Assembly: GCA_002378005.1 (NCBI GenBank) | Contig: DFQY01000005.1 | Coordinates: 1 to 25,651 of the forward strand | Direction of reading: 5' to 3' | Origin: Flavobacteriales bacterium UBA3477 | GTDB taxonomy: Bacteria; Bacteroidota; Bacteroidia; Flavobacteriales; Schleiferiaceae | DNA: 25,651 nucleotides | Notes under the pieces: generated by a model | Databases searched by the model: none | Seen by the model: the letters and a program-made list of their open reading frames with translations, nothing else | Told to the model about the DNA's origin: nothing | Shown here: positions 15,515-23,020 of the stretch, piece after piece | How the letters are laid out: each line of letters starts with the position of its first letter | Numbering within the stretch: position 1 is the first letter of the stretch | Program-made: the position numbers and the translations under genes

Positions 15515-17122
15515 ATGGAATTTATCATATTCACCTTAGTACAAGCACTGTGGTTTGGAGCCATCTCTTGGAAGTTCTACGTTGCCGCCGACCGCAAAGC
15601 TTGGGAGGCATTTATCCCAGTGTATAATTCATACGTACTCGTAAAGATTGCCGAACGACCTGTGTATTGGGTACTGCTGTACTGTATTCCGGTTGTGGGC
15701 GTGGTCATGGGTATTATCATGGTCTACGAACTGCTCCATGTGTTTAAATTCCGTAAGACTTGGCAAACGGCAGCGGTAATGGCCACTTTTGGGCTGTATC
15801 TGGGCTATTTGAATTACAAGGAAAGCTTAAAATACTGGGGGCGCGATGATGCGTACATAAAGAAAAACCTAGGCGAAGGGATTAATAGCATTTTCTTCGC
15901 AGTAGTCGTGGCGACAGTTATTCGCTCCACGACGTTCGAGGCTTATACCATTCCAACGAGCTCGATGGAGAAAAGCTTGATGGTCGGTGATTTCTTGTTT
16001 GTATCAAAGATGCATTACGGGGTTCGTGTACCTATGACGCCTATTAGTTTGCCTTTGGTACACAACAAGGTGCCGTTTGCGGGGGTTCCCTCCTATTTGA
16101 ATTGGCCACAGATTCCTTACCTCAGACTTCCTGCCATTTCCTCTATTAAGTCCGGCGATCCTGTGGTGTTTAACTATCCGATGGACAATATGCCCGTGGA
16201 TAAGAAGGAAAACTACGTGAAGCGCTGTATTGGAACTCCCGGCGATAGCTTGGAGATTGTGGATCGTACGGTGCTGGTCAACGGCAATGCCTTCAGATTT
16301 CCGGACCGCAGTTATCCACAATACTTGTACTACGTCAAGACGGACGGTCGTGGATTCTCGAAGAGTTGGTTGAAAGAAAGATTGGACATCAATTACCTCA
16401 CGAATGAGGAAATGCGTCAATATCCTACCGATCAGGATGTGTATCAACGCACTCAGGACGAATACATTATGTTCCTACAGTCGAGACATGTAGAAGCTAT
16501 TTCGGCGCTCGAAAATGTAAAAAAGGTATGGCCTATTGTCGCTCAGCGCCCTGGAACACCTATTGATTCAACACTTCCACAAGGATTGATAGATATACAG
16601 ATGGGACAAGCGGAGGAGATTCTATTCCCAAATCCAGATACAGGACATGGGGAGCGACCGTATAGCGATACTTGGGATAATTTTGGGCCTATTTATGTGC
16701 CGAAAGCAGGCTATACCGTTGAGCTCACGCCAAAGAACTTAAACAGCTACAGACGTCTCATAGGTGAGTATGAAGGTCACGATTTGAAGATCAAAAAGGA
16801 TGGTGAAGTACTGATTGATGGTGTAGCGGCAACATCTTATACATTCGAAAAGGACTATTACTGGATGATGGGTGATAACCGACATAACTCTCTAGATAGC
16901 CGTAAATGGGGCTATGTACCCGGGGATCATATTGTCGGAAAGCCTGTATTTATATGGATGAGTTGGGATAAACACGGTGAGGGTTTGAAAAAAATTCGTA
17001 GCGAGCGTGTCTTTACCACGGTCAATGGAGAGGGCGAGCGTAAGAGTTACTTCTGGTATTTCATCGCTGTGATTGCACTATATCAAGTGGTCCAATTCTT
17101 CCGTCGTCGTAAACAAGGATAA
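15515..17122 (+). CDS. lepB: Signal peptidase I, long form with N-terminal DUF5684-like membrane region
   Basis: A 535-residue membrane serine protease that removes signal peptides from exported proteins. The N-terminal ~110 residues are hydrophobic and resemble DUF5684 (WEAFIPVYNSYVLVKIAERP then several helices). The peptidase follows: IPTSSMEKSLMVGDFLF with nucleophile Ser150, KENYVKRCIGTPGDSLEI with general base Lys236, and box E GDNRHNSLDSRKWGYVPGD from residue 453. Between these boxes is a large insertion (about 255–440), which accounts for the unusual length and is common in Bacteroidota LepB. The C-terminus has another helix (YFWYFIAVIALYQVVQFF) and an RRRK tail. The stop overlaps the wbqC start by one base. 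Confidence 0.95.
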   Translation: MEFIIFTLVQALWFGAISWKFYVAADRKAWEAFIPVYNSYVLVKIAERPVYWVLLYCIPVVGVVMGIIMVYELLHVFKFRKTWQTAAVMATFGLYLGYLNYKESLKYWGRDDAYIKKNLGEGINSIFFAVVVATVIRSTTFEAYTIPTSSMEKSLMVGDFLFVSKMHYGVRVPMTPISLPLVHNKVPFAGVPSYLNWPQIPYLRLPAISSIKSGDPVVFNYPMDNMPVDKKENYVKRCIGTPGDSLEIVDRTVLVNGNAFRFPDRSYPQYLYYVKTDGRGFSKSWLKERLDINYLTNEEMRQYPTDQDVYQRTQDEYIMFLQSRHVEAISALENVKKVWPIVAQRPGTPIDSTLPQGLIDIQMGQAEEILFPNPDTGHGERPYSDTWDNFGPIYVPKAGYTVELTPKNLNSYRRLIGEYEGHDLKIKKDGEVLIDGVAATSYTFEKDYYWMMGDNRHNSLDSRKWGYVPGDHIVGKPVFIWMSWDKHGEGLKKIRSERVFTTVNGEGERKSYFWYFIAVIALYQVVQFFRRRKQG

Positions 17123-17724
17123 TGTCTGGCGTTGTTCTTTCTACCGCATACTTCCCTCCCATTGAGTGGATGGCGCATTATGTGCAACAGAACAGCATTG
17201 CCCTAGAGAGCCACGAGTTTTATCAAAAACAAACCTACCGAAGTCGGGCGCTGATTGCCGGACCGAACGGCACACAGATTCTCAATGTTCCTGTGAAGCG
17301 CAAGGTTCGTGAGATCCAGCATAGCTTGATTAGCTATGAGGAGGATTGGGTCAAAGACCACGTAAAAGCGTTGGAGAGTGCCTATGCCAAGAGCCCGTTC
17401 TATGAAGTGTTGATGCCGGATATCGTGGCGTTGTTGAGAGAAAATCGAACGACCTTGTGGGAATTGAATTTGGGTACCTTGGAGCTTTTTGAACGTTGGT
17501 TGGATGTGGATAGAAAGTGGGAATTATCCGAGCGATATGAGCTCGAGGCCCGTGGATTGGACCTTCGCAACCTTAGTCCTAAGTTGCCAAGCTCTCTGGA
17601 GTTCACAGAATATCCACAGGTTTTTAAAGATAAAAATGGTTTTCAAAACAACTTGAGTGCCTTAGATCTGTTCTTTAACTTAGGGCGTAGCTCGTGGGAC
17701 TATCTCACCGAGCTTGAACTATGA
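17122..17724 (+). CDS. WbqC family protein
   Basis: A 200-residue protein of the WbqC-like family. The diagnostic N-terminus is STAYFPPIEWMAHYVQQ, with FYQKQTYRSRALIAGPNG, LNVPVKR and HVKALESAYAKSPFYEVL after it. WbqC-like genes occur in O-antigen clusters of Proteobacteria, but in Bacteroidota the gene sits next to lepB regardless of polysaccharide genes, and its activity is not established. The ATG overlaps the lepB stop (TAATG), so the two are co-translated. It is the last member of the conserved par–dap–lep block. Confidence 0.9.
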   Translation: MSGVVLSTAYFPPIEWMAHYVQQNSIALESHEFYQKQTYRSRALIAGPNGTQILNVPVKRKVREIQHSLISYEEDWVKDHVKALESAYAKSPFYEVLMPDIVALLRENRTTLWELNLGTLELFERWLDVDRKWELSERYELEARGLDLRNLSPKLPSSLEFTEYPQVFKDKNGFQNNLSALDLFFNLGRSSWDYLTELEL

Positions 17725-17743
17725 CAAGAACCACATCACATTC

Positions 17744-19369
17744 ATGAACCTATCCTTCAACAAAAATGACGACGAGCTGAGACTCTTGCTCAGTGAATTA
17801 AGGAAGCGTCAGGCCCAAGTAGAATTGGGCGGAGGTGCCACCAAACTTCAAAAACAGCGCGATCAAGGCAAGCTTACCGCACGTGAACGTATTGCCTACC
17901 TCGTCGATGCCAAAAAACCGTGCCTAGAAATTGCCTCCTTTGCGGGCGATGGCATGTACAAAGAATATGGTGGATGTCCTGCCGGAGGCGTCGTCGTGGT
18001 TTTGGCCTATATCAAAGGGCGTCAATGCATTGTCGTGGCTAATGATGCTTCGGTAAAAGCGGGCGCCTGGTTCCCCATCACGGGAAAGAAGAACCTCAGA
18101 GCACAGCAAATCGCGATGGAGAACCGCCTTCCCATCATCTATTTGGTGGATAGCGCTGGGGTATTCCTGCCCTTGCAAGATGAAATCTTCCCCGACCGAG
18201 AGCACTTCGGGCGTATATTCCGCAACAATGCCGTGCTATCGAGTATGGGCGTTCCACAGATTTCTGCCATCATGGGGAGTTGTGTGGCGGGCGGGGCCTA
18301 TTTGCCCATCATGTCTGACGAGAGTTTAATTGTCAAAGGTTCTGGAAGCATATTCCTAGCCGGCTCGTATTTGGTAAAAGCCGCGATTGGTGAAGATATC
18401 GATAACGAGACGCTAGGTGGAGCCGATACCCACTGCAATATCAGTGGAGTAACGGATTACAAATGTGAAAACGACCAAGAGGCCCTGGATACCATTAAAG
18501 GGTTGGTCGACAAACAAGGTGCCTTCCCTAAGGCGGGGTTTGATAGAATAGAATCCGTCGCTCCTAAGCATCCAAGTGAAGATATTTACGGGTACATCCC
18601 CCATGATGGCAAGCCTTTCGACAACATGCCCATCATTGAATGCATCGTTGATGCGGACAGCTGGCAGCCTTACAAGGAATCCTATGGACAAACCATACAT
18701 TGTGGCTATGCCCGCATAGACGGCTGGGCCGCGGGCATTGTGGCAAACAATAGGTCAATTATTAAAAATGCCAAAGGTGAAATGCAGATCGGAGGTGTGA
18801 TTTACAGCGACAGCGCAGACAAGGCAGCTCGTTTTGTGGCCAATTGTAACCAAAAGCGCATCCCACTTATCTTCCTGCAAGATGTTACTGGGTTTATGGT
18901 CGGATCTAAAAGCGAACATGGAGGCATCATCAAAGATGGAGCCAAAATGGTCAATGCTGTGGCCAATTCTACGGTGCCGAAATTCACCGTCATTACCGGC
19001 AACAGCTTCGGCGCGGGGAATTATGCCATGAATGGATCGGCATACGATCCAAGGCTGATTCTGGCGTGGCCAAATGCCAAACTCGCCGTAATGGGCGGTG
19101 CTCAGGCGGCTAAGGTGCTTTTACAGATTGAAAAATCTAGCTTGAAGGCCGCTGGGGAAGAATTGGACCCAAAGGCGCTTAAAGACCTTCAGGAGAAGAT
19201 TGAAGCGCGCTACGAAGCACAGATGAGCCCGTATTATGCCGCTTCTAGACTGTGGGTAGATGCAGTTATTGATCCTGCGAAAACCCGAGAATGGTTGAGT
19301 TATGGTATTGGAATGGCCGACCATAATCACGATATTCCACGCTACAACCCCGGAGTAATTCAAACCTGA
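17744..19369 (+). CDS. Acyl-CoA carboxylase carboxyltransferase (beta) subunit
   Basis: A 541-residue carboxyltransferase of the biotin-dependent acyl-CoA carboxylases. It most resembles 3-methylcrotonyl-CoA (leucine degradation) or related enzymes rather than propionyl-CoA carboxylase, judging by GGGATKLQKQRDQGKLTARERI, VANDASVKAGAWFP, LVDSAGVFLPLQDEIFPD and HFGRIFRNNA. The two oxyanion-hole glycine loops are GSCVAGGAYLPIMSDE and GNSFGAGNYAM. It needs a biotinylated alpha subunit, which is not in the window, so the exact acyl-CoA is inferred. The frame is open to a TTG at 17714 inside wbqC; I chose the ATG at 17744 because the residues from there match the family N-terminus and length. The stop overlaps the next start by one base. 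Confidence 0.93.
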   Translation: MNLSFNKNDDELRLLLSELRKRQAQVELGGGATKLQKQRDQGKLTARERIAYLVDAKKPCLEIASFAGDGMYKEYGGCPAGGVVVVLAYIKGRQCIVVANDASVKAGAWFPITGKKNLRAQQIAMENRLPIIYLVDSAGVFLPLQDEIFPDREHFGRIFRNNAVLSSMGVPQISAIMGSCVAGGAYLPIMSDESLIVKGSGSIFLAGSYLVKAAIGEDIDNETLGGADTHCNISGVTDYKCENDQEALDTIKGLVDKQGAFPKAGFDRIESVAPKHPSEDIYGYIPHDGKPFDNMPIIECIVDADSWQPYKESYGQTIHCGYARIDGWAAGIVANNRSIIKNAKGEMQIGGVIYSDSADKAARFVANCNQKRIPLIFLQDVTGFMVGSKSEHGGIIKDGAKMVNAVANSTVPKFTVITGNSFGAGNYAMNGSAYDPRLILAWPNAKLAVMGGAQAAKVLLQIEKSSLKAAGEELDPKALKDLQEKIEARYEAQMSPYYAASRLWVDAVIDPAKTREWLSYGIGMADHNHDIPRYNPGVIQT

Positions 19370-21261
19370 TGAAAAAAGTACTGGCTGTATTTCTGTTGAG
19401 TACCTCGACGCTCTTCGCACAAAGCATGCAGCATAAGCGTATTTCTGTTGAGTACGCAGGTACCTTTGATCCGCGATCGGCCAATCCGGGGGTGATTTCC
19501 TTCCTCTATCCTACGGGAGCTCCAGTTCCTGGTGGCGAGGGATATAAGAGTTATTTAGCGGCGCAAAAGGCAGTACAGGATTATCGCAATTTCCCGGCGA
19601 GTGCTGCGACGAATAAAACCACGACCACACCGGCACCCACTGCCGGCTACGGGACTTCTATCTACAGGTTGACGCCTCAAGGCAATCCCTTTGATTTTAG
19701 TGGAGGTATTCCCAACGACAATGCCATGGCCATCAGTAAGGACGGAATCTTGTGTGCTGCGGTGAACAGTGTTTTTTGGGCACAGGACATCCATACAGGG
19801 GATTTGGTGATGCCCAGTCCTGTCGGTTTGTTCAGCCTGCAGCAAATGGCGAACGGTTCGAGTTTTGAGAACTTTTACGACCCTAAGCTCATTTACGACC
19901 CTACACAGGATAGGTTCGTTTTGGTTTTCCTCAAAGACAATGATGCAGCGAACAGTAAGATTATTGTATGTTTTAGCTCAACTAACGACCCGGCGGATCC
20001 ATGGCACATGTACCGCTTGGACGGAAACCCGCTAGATAACAACCGCTGGACGGATTTCCCCGCCGTTGCCTTGAGTGAAACTGGTGTGGTCATTACGGGA
20101 AACCTTGTCATCCCTAATGTGAGCTGGCAGGTAGGCTTCGACGGTTCTGTGATTTGGCATTTAGACAAGGCTGCCGGTTTCAGCGGCGGAAATGTGATGG
20201 CTACGGTCTATACGCAGATCAAGCATAATGGCCGATTAGTGCGCAACCTCCACGCCGTCAGAGGCCACGACAATATTGTGGATCGCCTTCAATTCTTAAG
20301 CAATAGAAACTTTGACCTTCAAAACGATACCATCTTCCTCGTGACCTTACATGAAGGTGATGTGGATACCATCGTGGATGTAAAAGCGCTCGTGACGAAT
20401 TTGCCCTATGGTGTACCGCCTAACGGAAAGCAAGGCGATACAGATACTAGCGATGCTACTAAGGGACTACAAACCAACGACGGCCGCGTTTTGGGAGCTA
20501 TTCAGAAAGATGATTGGATTCAATTTGTCAGTACTACGGCGCATGGTAATAATGCCAATGCCGGGATATATCATGGTTTCATTTCGAGCGTAACATCAGC
20601 GCCGAAGGTTACCGGGCGAGTATTGTGGGACCCAGTGCGTGATTTGGCTTATCCAAATATTACTTGGACTGGAGTGCATCCTAAACAAACTCAATGTTTG
20701 ATCGGGTTCAACTTCTCCTCCATTGACGGTCATCCTGGGATGGGCGCTGTTTTGATTGGCAATGATACCACCTTCTCTGACCCTATTGATTTGAAAAACG
20801 GTACGACCTATGTGGATCGACACAGTGATAGTTACGAGCGTTGGGGTGATTATTTCGCAGTACAGCCGATGTTTGATGCCAATGGAGAGCTCATTCCTTC
20901 GGAAGCGTGGATGGCCGGTTTCTACGGCGATGGACCGAACCAGAACCGTACGTTCATTTCCCAAGTCTTCAGCAACGATACCGTGGTCCCACTCCATCCA
21001 GACGGCGGTCGTGTTTTCCCAAATCCAGTGGCGGACAACAGCATTGTAACGGTTGAGTTTAACCTTGAGGTAGAACAAAATGTCGAAGCTCGCCTATATT
21101 TTGAAAATGGCCAATTAGTTCAAGAACTCGCTGGCCGCCTACTCCCCAGTGGTCCGGCAGAACTATTCCTCGATATGAGCACCTTGAGTCAGGGCGTATA
21201 TATCATCAAAATTCTAGGAGATGCCGGGTTTGAAAAAGTCGAGCGCATCGTTCGCTTATAA
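19369..21261 (+). CDS. Secreted protein with T9SS type A sorting domain
   Basis: A 630-residue exported protein. The signal peptide is MKKVLAVFLLSTSTLFAQ. The C-terminal ~85 residues (about 545–630) form a type IX secretion sorting domain: GGRVFPNPVADNSIVTVEFN, FENGQLVQEL, LDMSTLSQGVYIIKI and the final Lys/Arg-containing strand. It should therefore cross the outer membrane by T9SS and be attached to the surface or released. The central ~450 residues contain repeating beta-rich segments (DPKLIYDPTQDRFVLVF, RWTDFPAVALS) suggestive of a beta-propeller; this is inference, and I see no catalytic motif. The start overlaps the carboxylase stop (TGATG). A 17-base direct repeat flanks the signal-peptide region. 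Confidence 0.88.
   Translation: MKKVLAVFLLSTSTLFAQSMQHKRISVEYAGTFDPRSANPGVISFLYPTGAPVPGGEGYKSYLAAQKAVQDYRNFPASAATNKTTTTPAPTAGYGTSIYRLTPQGNPFDFSGGIPNDNAMAISKDGILCAAVNSVFWAQDIHTGDLVMPSPVGLFSLQQMANGSSFENFYDPKLIYDPTQDRFVLVFLKDNDAANSKIIVCFSSTNDPADPWHMYRLDGNPLDNNRWTDFPAVALSETGVVITGNLVIPNVSWQVGFDGSVIWHLDKAAGFSGGNVMATVYTQIKHNGRLVRNLHAVRGHDNIVDRLQFLSNRNFDLQNDTIFLVTLHEGDVDTIVDVKALVTNLPYGVPPNGKQGDTDTSDATKGLQTNDGRVLGAIQKDDWIQFVSTTAHGNNANAGIYHGFISSVTSAPKVTGRVLWDPVRDLAYPNITWTGVHPKQTQCLIGFNFSSIDGHPGMGAVLIGNDTTFSDPIDLKNGTTYVDRHSDSYERWGDYFAVQPMFDANGELIPSEAWMAGFYGDGPNQNRTFISQVFSNDTVVPLHPDGGRVFPNPVADNSIVTVEFNLEVEQNVEARLYFENGQLVQELAGRLLPSGPAELFLDMSTLSQGVYIIKILGDAGFEKVERIVRL
19387..19455 (+). repeat. 17-base direct repeat across the signal-peptide region
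   Basis: GTATTTCTGTTGAGTAC occurs exactly at 19387–19403 and again at 19439–19455, 52 bases apart. The sequence between and after the copies shows no further similarity, so it is not simply a tandem duplication. The copies are read in different frames: as VFLLST within the signal peptide and as ISVEY in the mature protein. Confidence 0.9.
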
Positions 21262-21370
21262 GCCTATTAGCTTAATAGACTGTTAATAAACCGTCAATTA
21301 TTGTTTATAACCATGGTTTTGAGCGGATTATTGGTATATTTATACCATAACCAACCAAAACGAAATAATT
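21262..21370 (+). promoter_or_regulatory. Palindrome-rich leader upstream of the 35-codon ORF
   Basis: This 109-base AT-rich gap contains several inverted repeats. CTATTA/TAATAG is at 21264–21278 and the perfect palindrome AACCATGGTT at 21309–21318. TGGTATA-TT-TATACCA occupies 21332–21347, and an imperfect pair GTTAATAAAC/GTTTATAAC is at 21282–21311. The 16-base palindrome contains TATATTTA, one base off the TAnnTTTG -7 box, about 28 bases before the ATG at 21371. An operator overlapping a promoter is a reasonable inference; a properly spaced -33 box is not evident. Confidence 0.4.
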
Positions 21371-21478
21371 ATGTACCCTTTTAAAACTATTCAAAAACCC
21401 GTTGTGGTCATTGAAGGACTGCCTCACACGCAAGTGGAGGAATCAGAGAACAGTCCAGTAGAAGAGCTTTTCACGTAG
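21371..21478 (+). CDS. Unrecognised 35-residue small protein
   Basis: A 35-codon frame from ATG at 21371 to TAG at 21476–21478. It starts MYPFKTIQKPVVVIEG and continues into an acidic second half (VEESENSPVEELF). It has no signal peptide, cysteine or membrane segment and resembles no family I know. Reasons to think it is real: it lies alone in a gap, is preceded by a structured, promoter-like leader with a TAAT-rich stretch before the ATG, and is followed 28 bases later by a strong terminator oriented with it. Against it, so short a frame can arise by chance and the transcript could be a non-coding RNA. No function is proposed. Confidence 0.5.
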   Translation: MYPFKTIQKPVVVIEGLPHTQVEESENSPVEELFT

Positions 21479-21506
21479 ACACTTTTTGTGTTTTGTTTAT
21501 TTGTTT

Positions 21507-21532
21507 AACCCGCGTAAAACGCGGGTTTTTTT
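21507..21532 (+). terminator. Intrinsic terminator after the 35-codon ORF
   Basis: AACCCGCG (21507–21514), loop TAAAA and CGCGGGTT (21520–21527) form a perfect 8-base-pair stem followed directly by a T-run to 21532. It points along the plus strand and ends exactly at the stop of the convergent symporter gene. On the minus strand the tail is AAACAAATAAAC, so it is probably weak in that direction. Confidence 0.85.
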
Positions 21533-22934
21533 ATGCCTTTTTTCTCAAGGCATAGCTCACACCGTATACCATTGAAGAAGTTCCGATGCTCACAAAGGCA
21601 ATGGCTGGATCAATCTTACCAGCAGTGTACATCATCCATAAACTAGCAGACAAACTCACGATGGTCATAACTACCAGAGCACGCACCAAACTTTGTTTGT
21701 GGTGCTTTCCGGCCCATTCGTAGAAGATCACTGGGGATATACCTATACCCAATGCTTTAAAGGTGACGACTATGTCTTCAATTCGCTGGAAGAATAGTGC
21801 GATAAGTAATGCTAGAATTCCTACAATCACTAGGGCTTTACGGATACGCTGGATCCCCTCCGGTGCACTCTCCTCCTTATTTGGGAATAGGTCGTTTGTC
21901 ACATTCAAGCTAAGCAAGAACAGATAGGTGTCTGAAGTACTCAGAATGGCTGCGAAGAATGCGATGAGTACGGCAATTTGAAATTCTGGCGGGACCAATT
22001 CCGTAAATGTCCGCAACACCATCATTTCTGCATGTTCGTTAGTGATCCCTTCTGAAATAGGAAATTGGGCACGTGCAATCAACCCTACGTACGTAAGCGC
22101 CACCGTCAATAAGATGTTCACTCCTGCCCCTACGCCGAAACTTTGCTTGACGACCTTTTCATTCTTCATCGCGAACACTTTTTGCCAGTAATCTTGGGTG
22201 GCAAAGGGCGTTAGGATACCCAATAGTAAGAACGCAACGATATTTACCGGACCTGCATTAAAGGGCTCATACATTTCTTGAGGCACATCTCCCCCTTGCT
22301 GAATGGTTAAACTCACTAGGATGAGGACGAGGAAAATGACCATGAATTGGAACATATCGGTCTTAACTACAGAACCAAATCCTCCGACCAACAGATAGGT
22401 CAACACACATACCAGCATGCTCACCTTAGCGATGTTCACTGGGATGCCGCCGAGTTCATTCAGTAGATTTGAGCCAACAAGGAGTTGAGTACTTAACAAT
22501 CCCACATACCACACGAAGATGGTACCTATGACCCAACGGGCTGTTTTGCGGCCGTAGCGGAAGACAAAATAATCGGTCAAAGTAAAAAATCCATGTTCTA
22601 CCCCAAGTCTATATATCTTTAAAGCGAAGGGTATAAACAACAGAAAACCAAGGGTGTAACCTATAAATATCCAAGCAGCGGAAATGCCGTAGATATATAC
22701 AAAACTGGTGTACACCATCAGTGTCACGGCGCTTACAAAAGTTCCACTCAAAGTCATCAAAGAAGGGAAAAACCCCATACTTCTGCCACCTAGAGCAAAA
22801 TCATCTACGGAATTAGTGGAAGTCATTCTTCCCAATAAAATTCCAATGATGGTAAAGCCTATGAGTACTAGAATGAGTGGTGTTGTGGACATATTGAGCG
22901 ATAATGGTTTAGATACTAAGATAGGGGTATCCAT
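21531..22934 (-). CDS. Sodium:solute symporter family transporter
   Basis: A 467-residue inner membrane protein with about 12–13 hydrophobic helices, of the SSS family (PutP/SGLT-like), which imports solutes with Na+. Family-typical segments are DDFALGGRSMGFFPSLMTL near the first helices, LVGGFGSVVKTDMFQFMVIF in the middle, and AFFAAILSTSDTYLFLLSLN, the Ser/Thr-rich sodium-site helix, in the second half. The substrate cannot be predicted from sequence. The ATG at 22934 gives a 14-residue leader before Met15 (22892), a possible alternative start that would place the first helix nearer the terminus. It is divergent from the MAM-repeat protein gene across an 86-base gap in which I see no clear promoter. 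Confidence 0.92.
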   Translation of the reverse strand: MDTPILVSKPLSLNMSTTPLILVLIGFTIIGILLGRMTSTNSVDDFALGGRSMGFFPSLMTLSGTFVSAVTLMVYTSFVYIYGISAAWIFIGYTLGFLLFIPFALKIYRLGVEHGFFTLTDYFVFRYGRKTARWVIGTIFVWYVGLLSTQLLVGSNLLNELGGIPVNIAKVSMLVCVLTYLLVGGFGSVVKTDMFQFMVIFLVLILVSLTIQQGGDVPQEMYEPFNAGPVNIVAFLLLGILTPFATQDYWQKVFAMKNEKVVKQSFGVGAGVNILLTVALTYVGLIARAQFPISEGITNEHAEMMVLRTFTELVPPEFQIAVLIAFFAAILSTSDTYLFLLSLNVTNDLFPNKEESAPEGIQRIRKALVIVGILALLIALFFQRIEDIVVTFKALGIGISPVIFYEWAGKHHKQSLVRALVVMTIVSLSASLWMMYTAGKIDPAIAFVSIGTSSMVYGVSYALRKKA

Positions 22935-23020
22935 CGAGACGAAGGTTTAGGCTGCATTGTATTTTATCTCGGTGAACAATTCGATTTATAGCGGGTTAGT
23001 TAGTTGTCTAAACGAAGGCT

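Noticed and set aside
16004..16447. 147-codon open frame on the minus strand inside lepB
   Set aside because: Antisense to the catalytic region of signal peptidase I; explained by the codon pattern of the real gene.
20596..21078. 160-codon open frame on the minus strand inside the T9SS cargo gene
   Set aside because: It lies fully antisense to a well-supported coding frame with signal peptide and sorting domain, and its translation shows no recognisable domain.
21264..21278. CTATTA-GCT-TAATAG hairpin right after the T9SS cargo gene as a terminator
   Set aside because: The stem is six AT-rich pairs with no T-run after it, too weak for Rho-independent termination.
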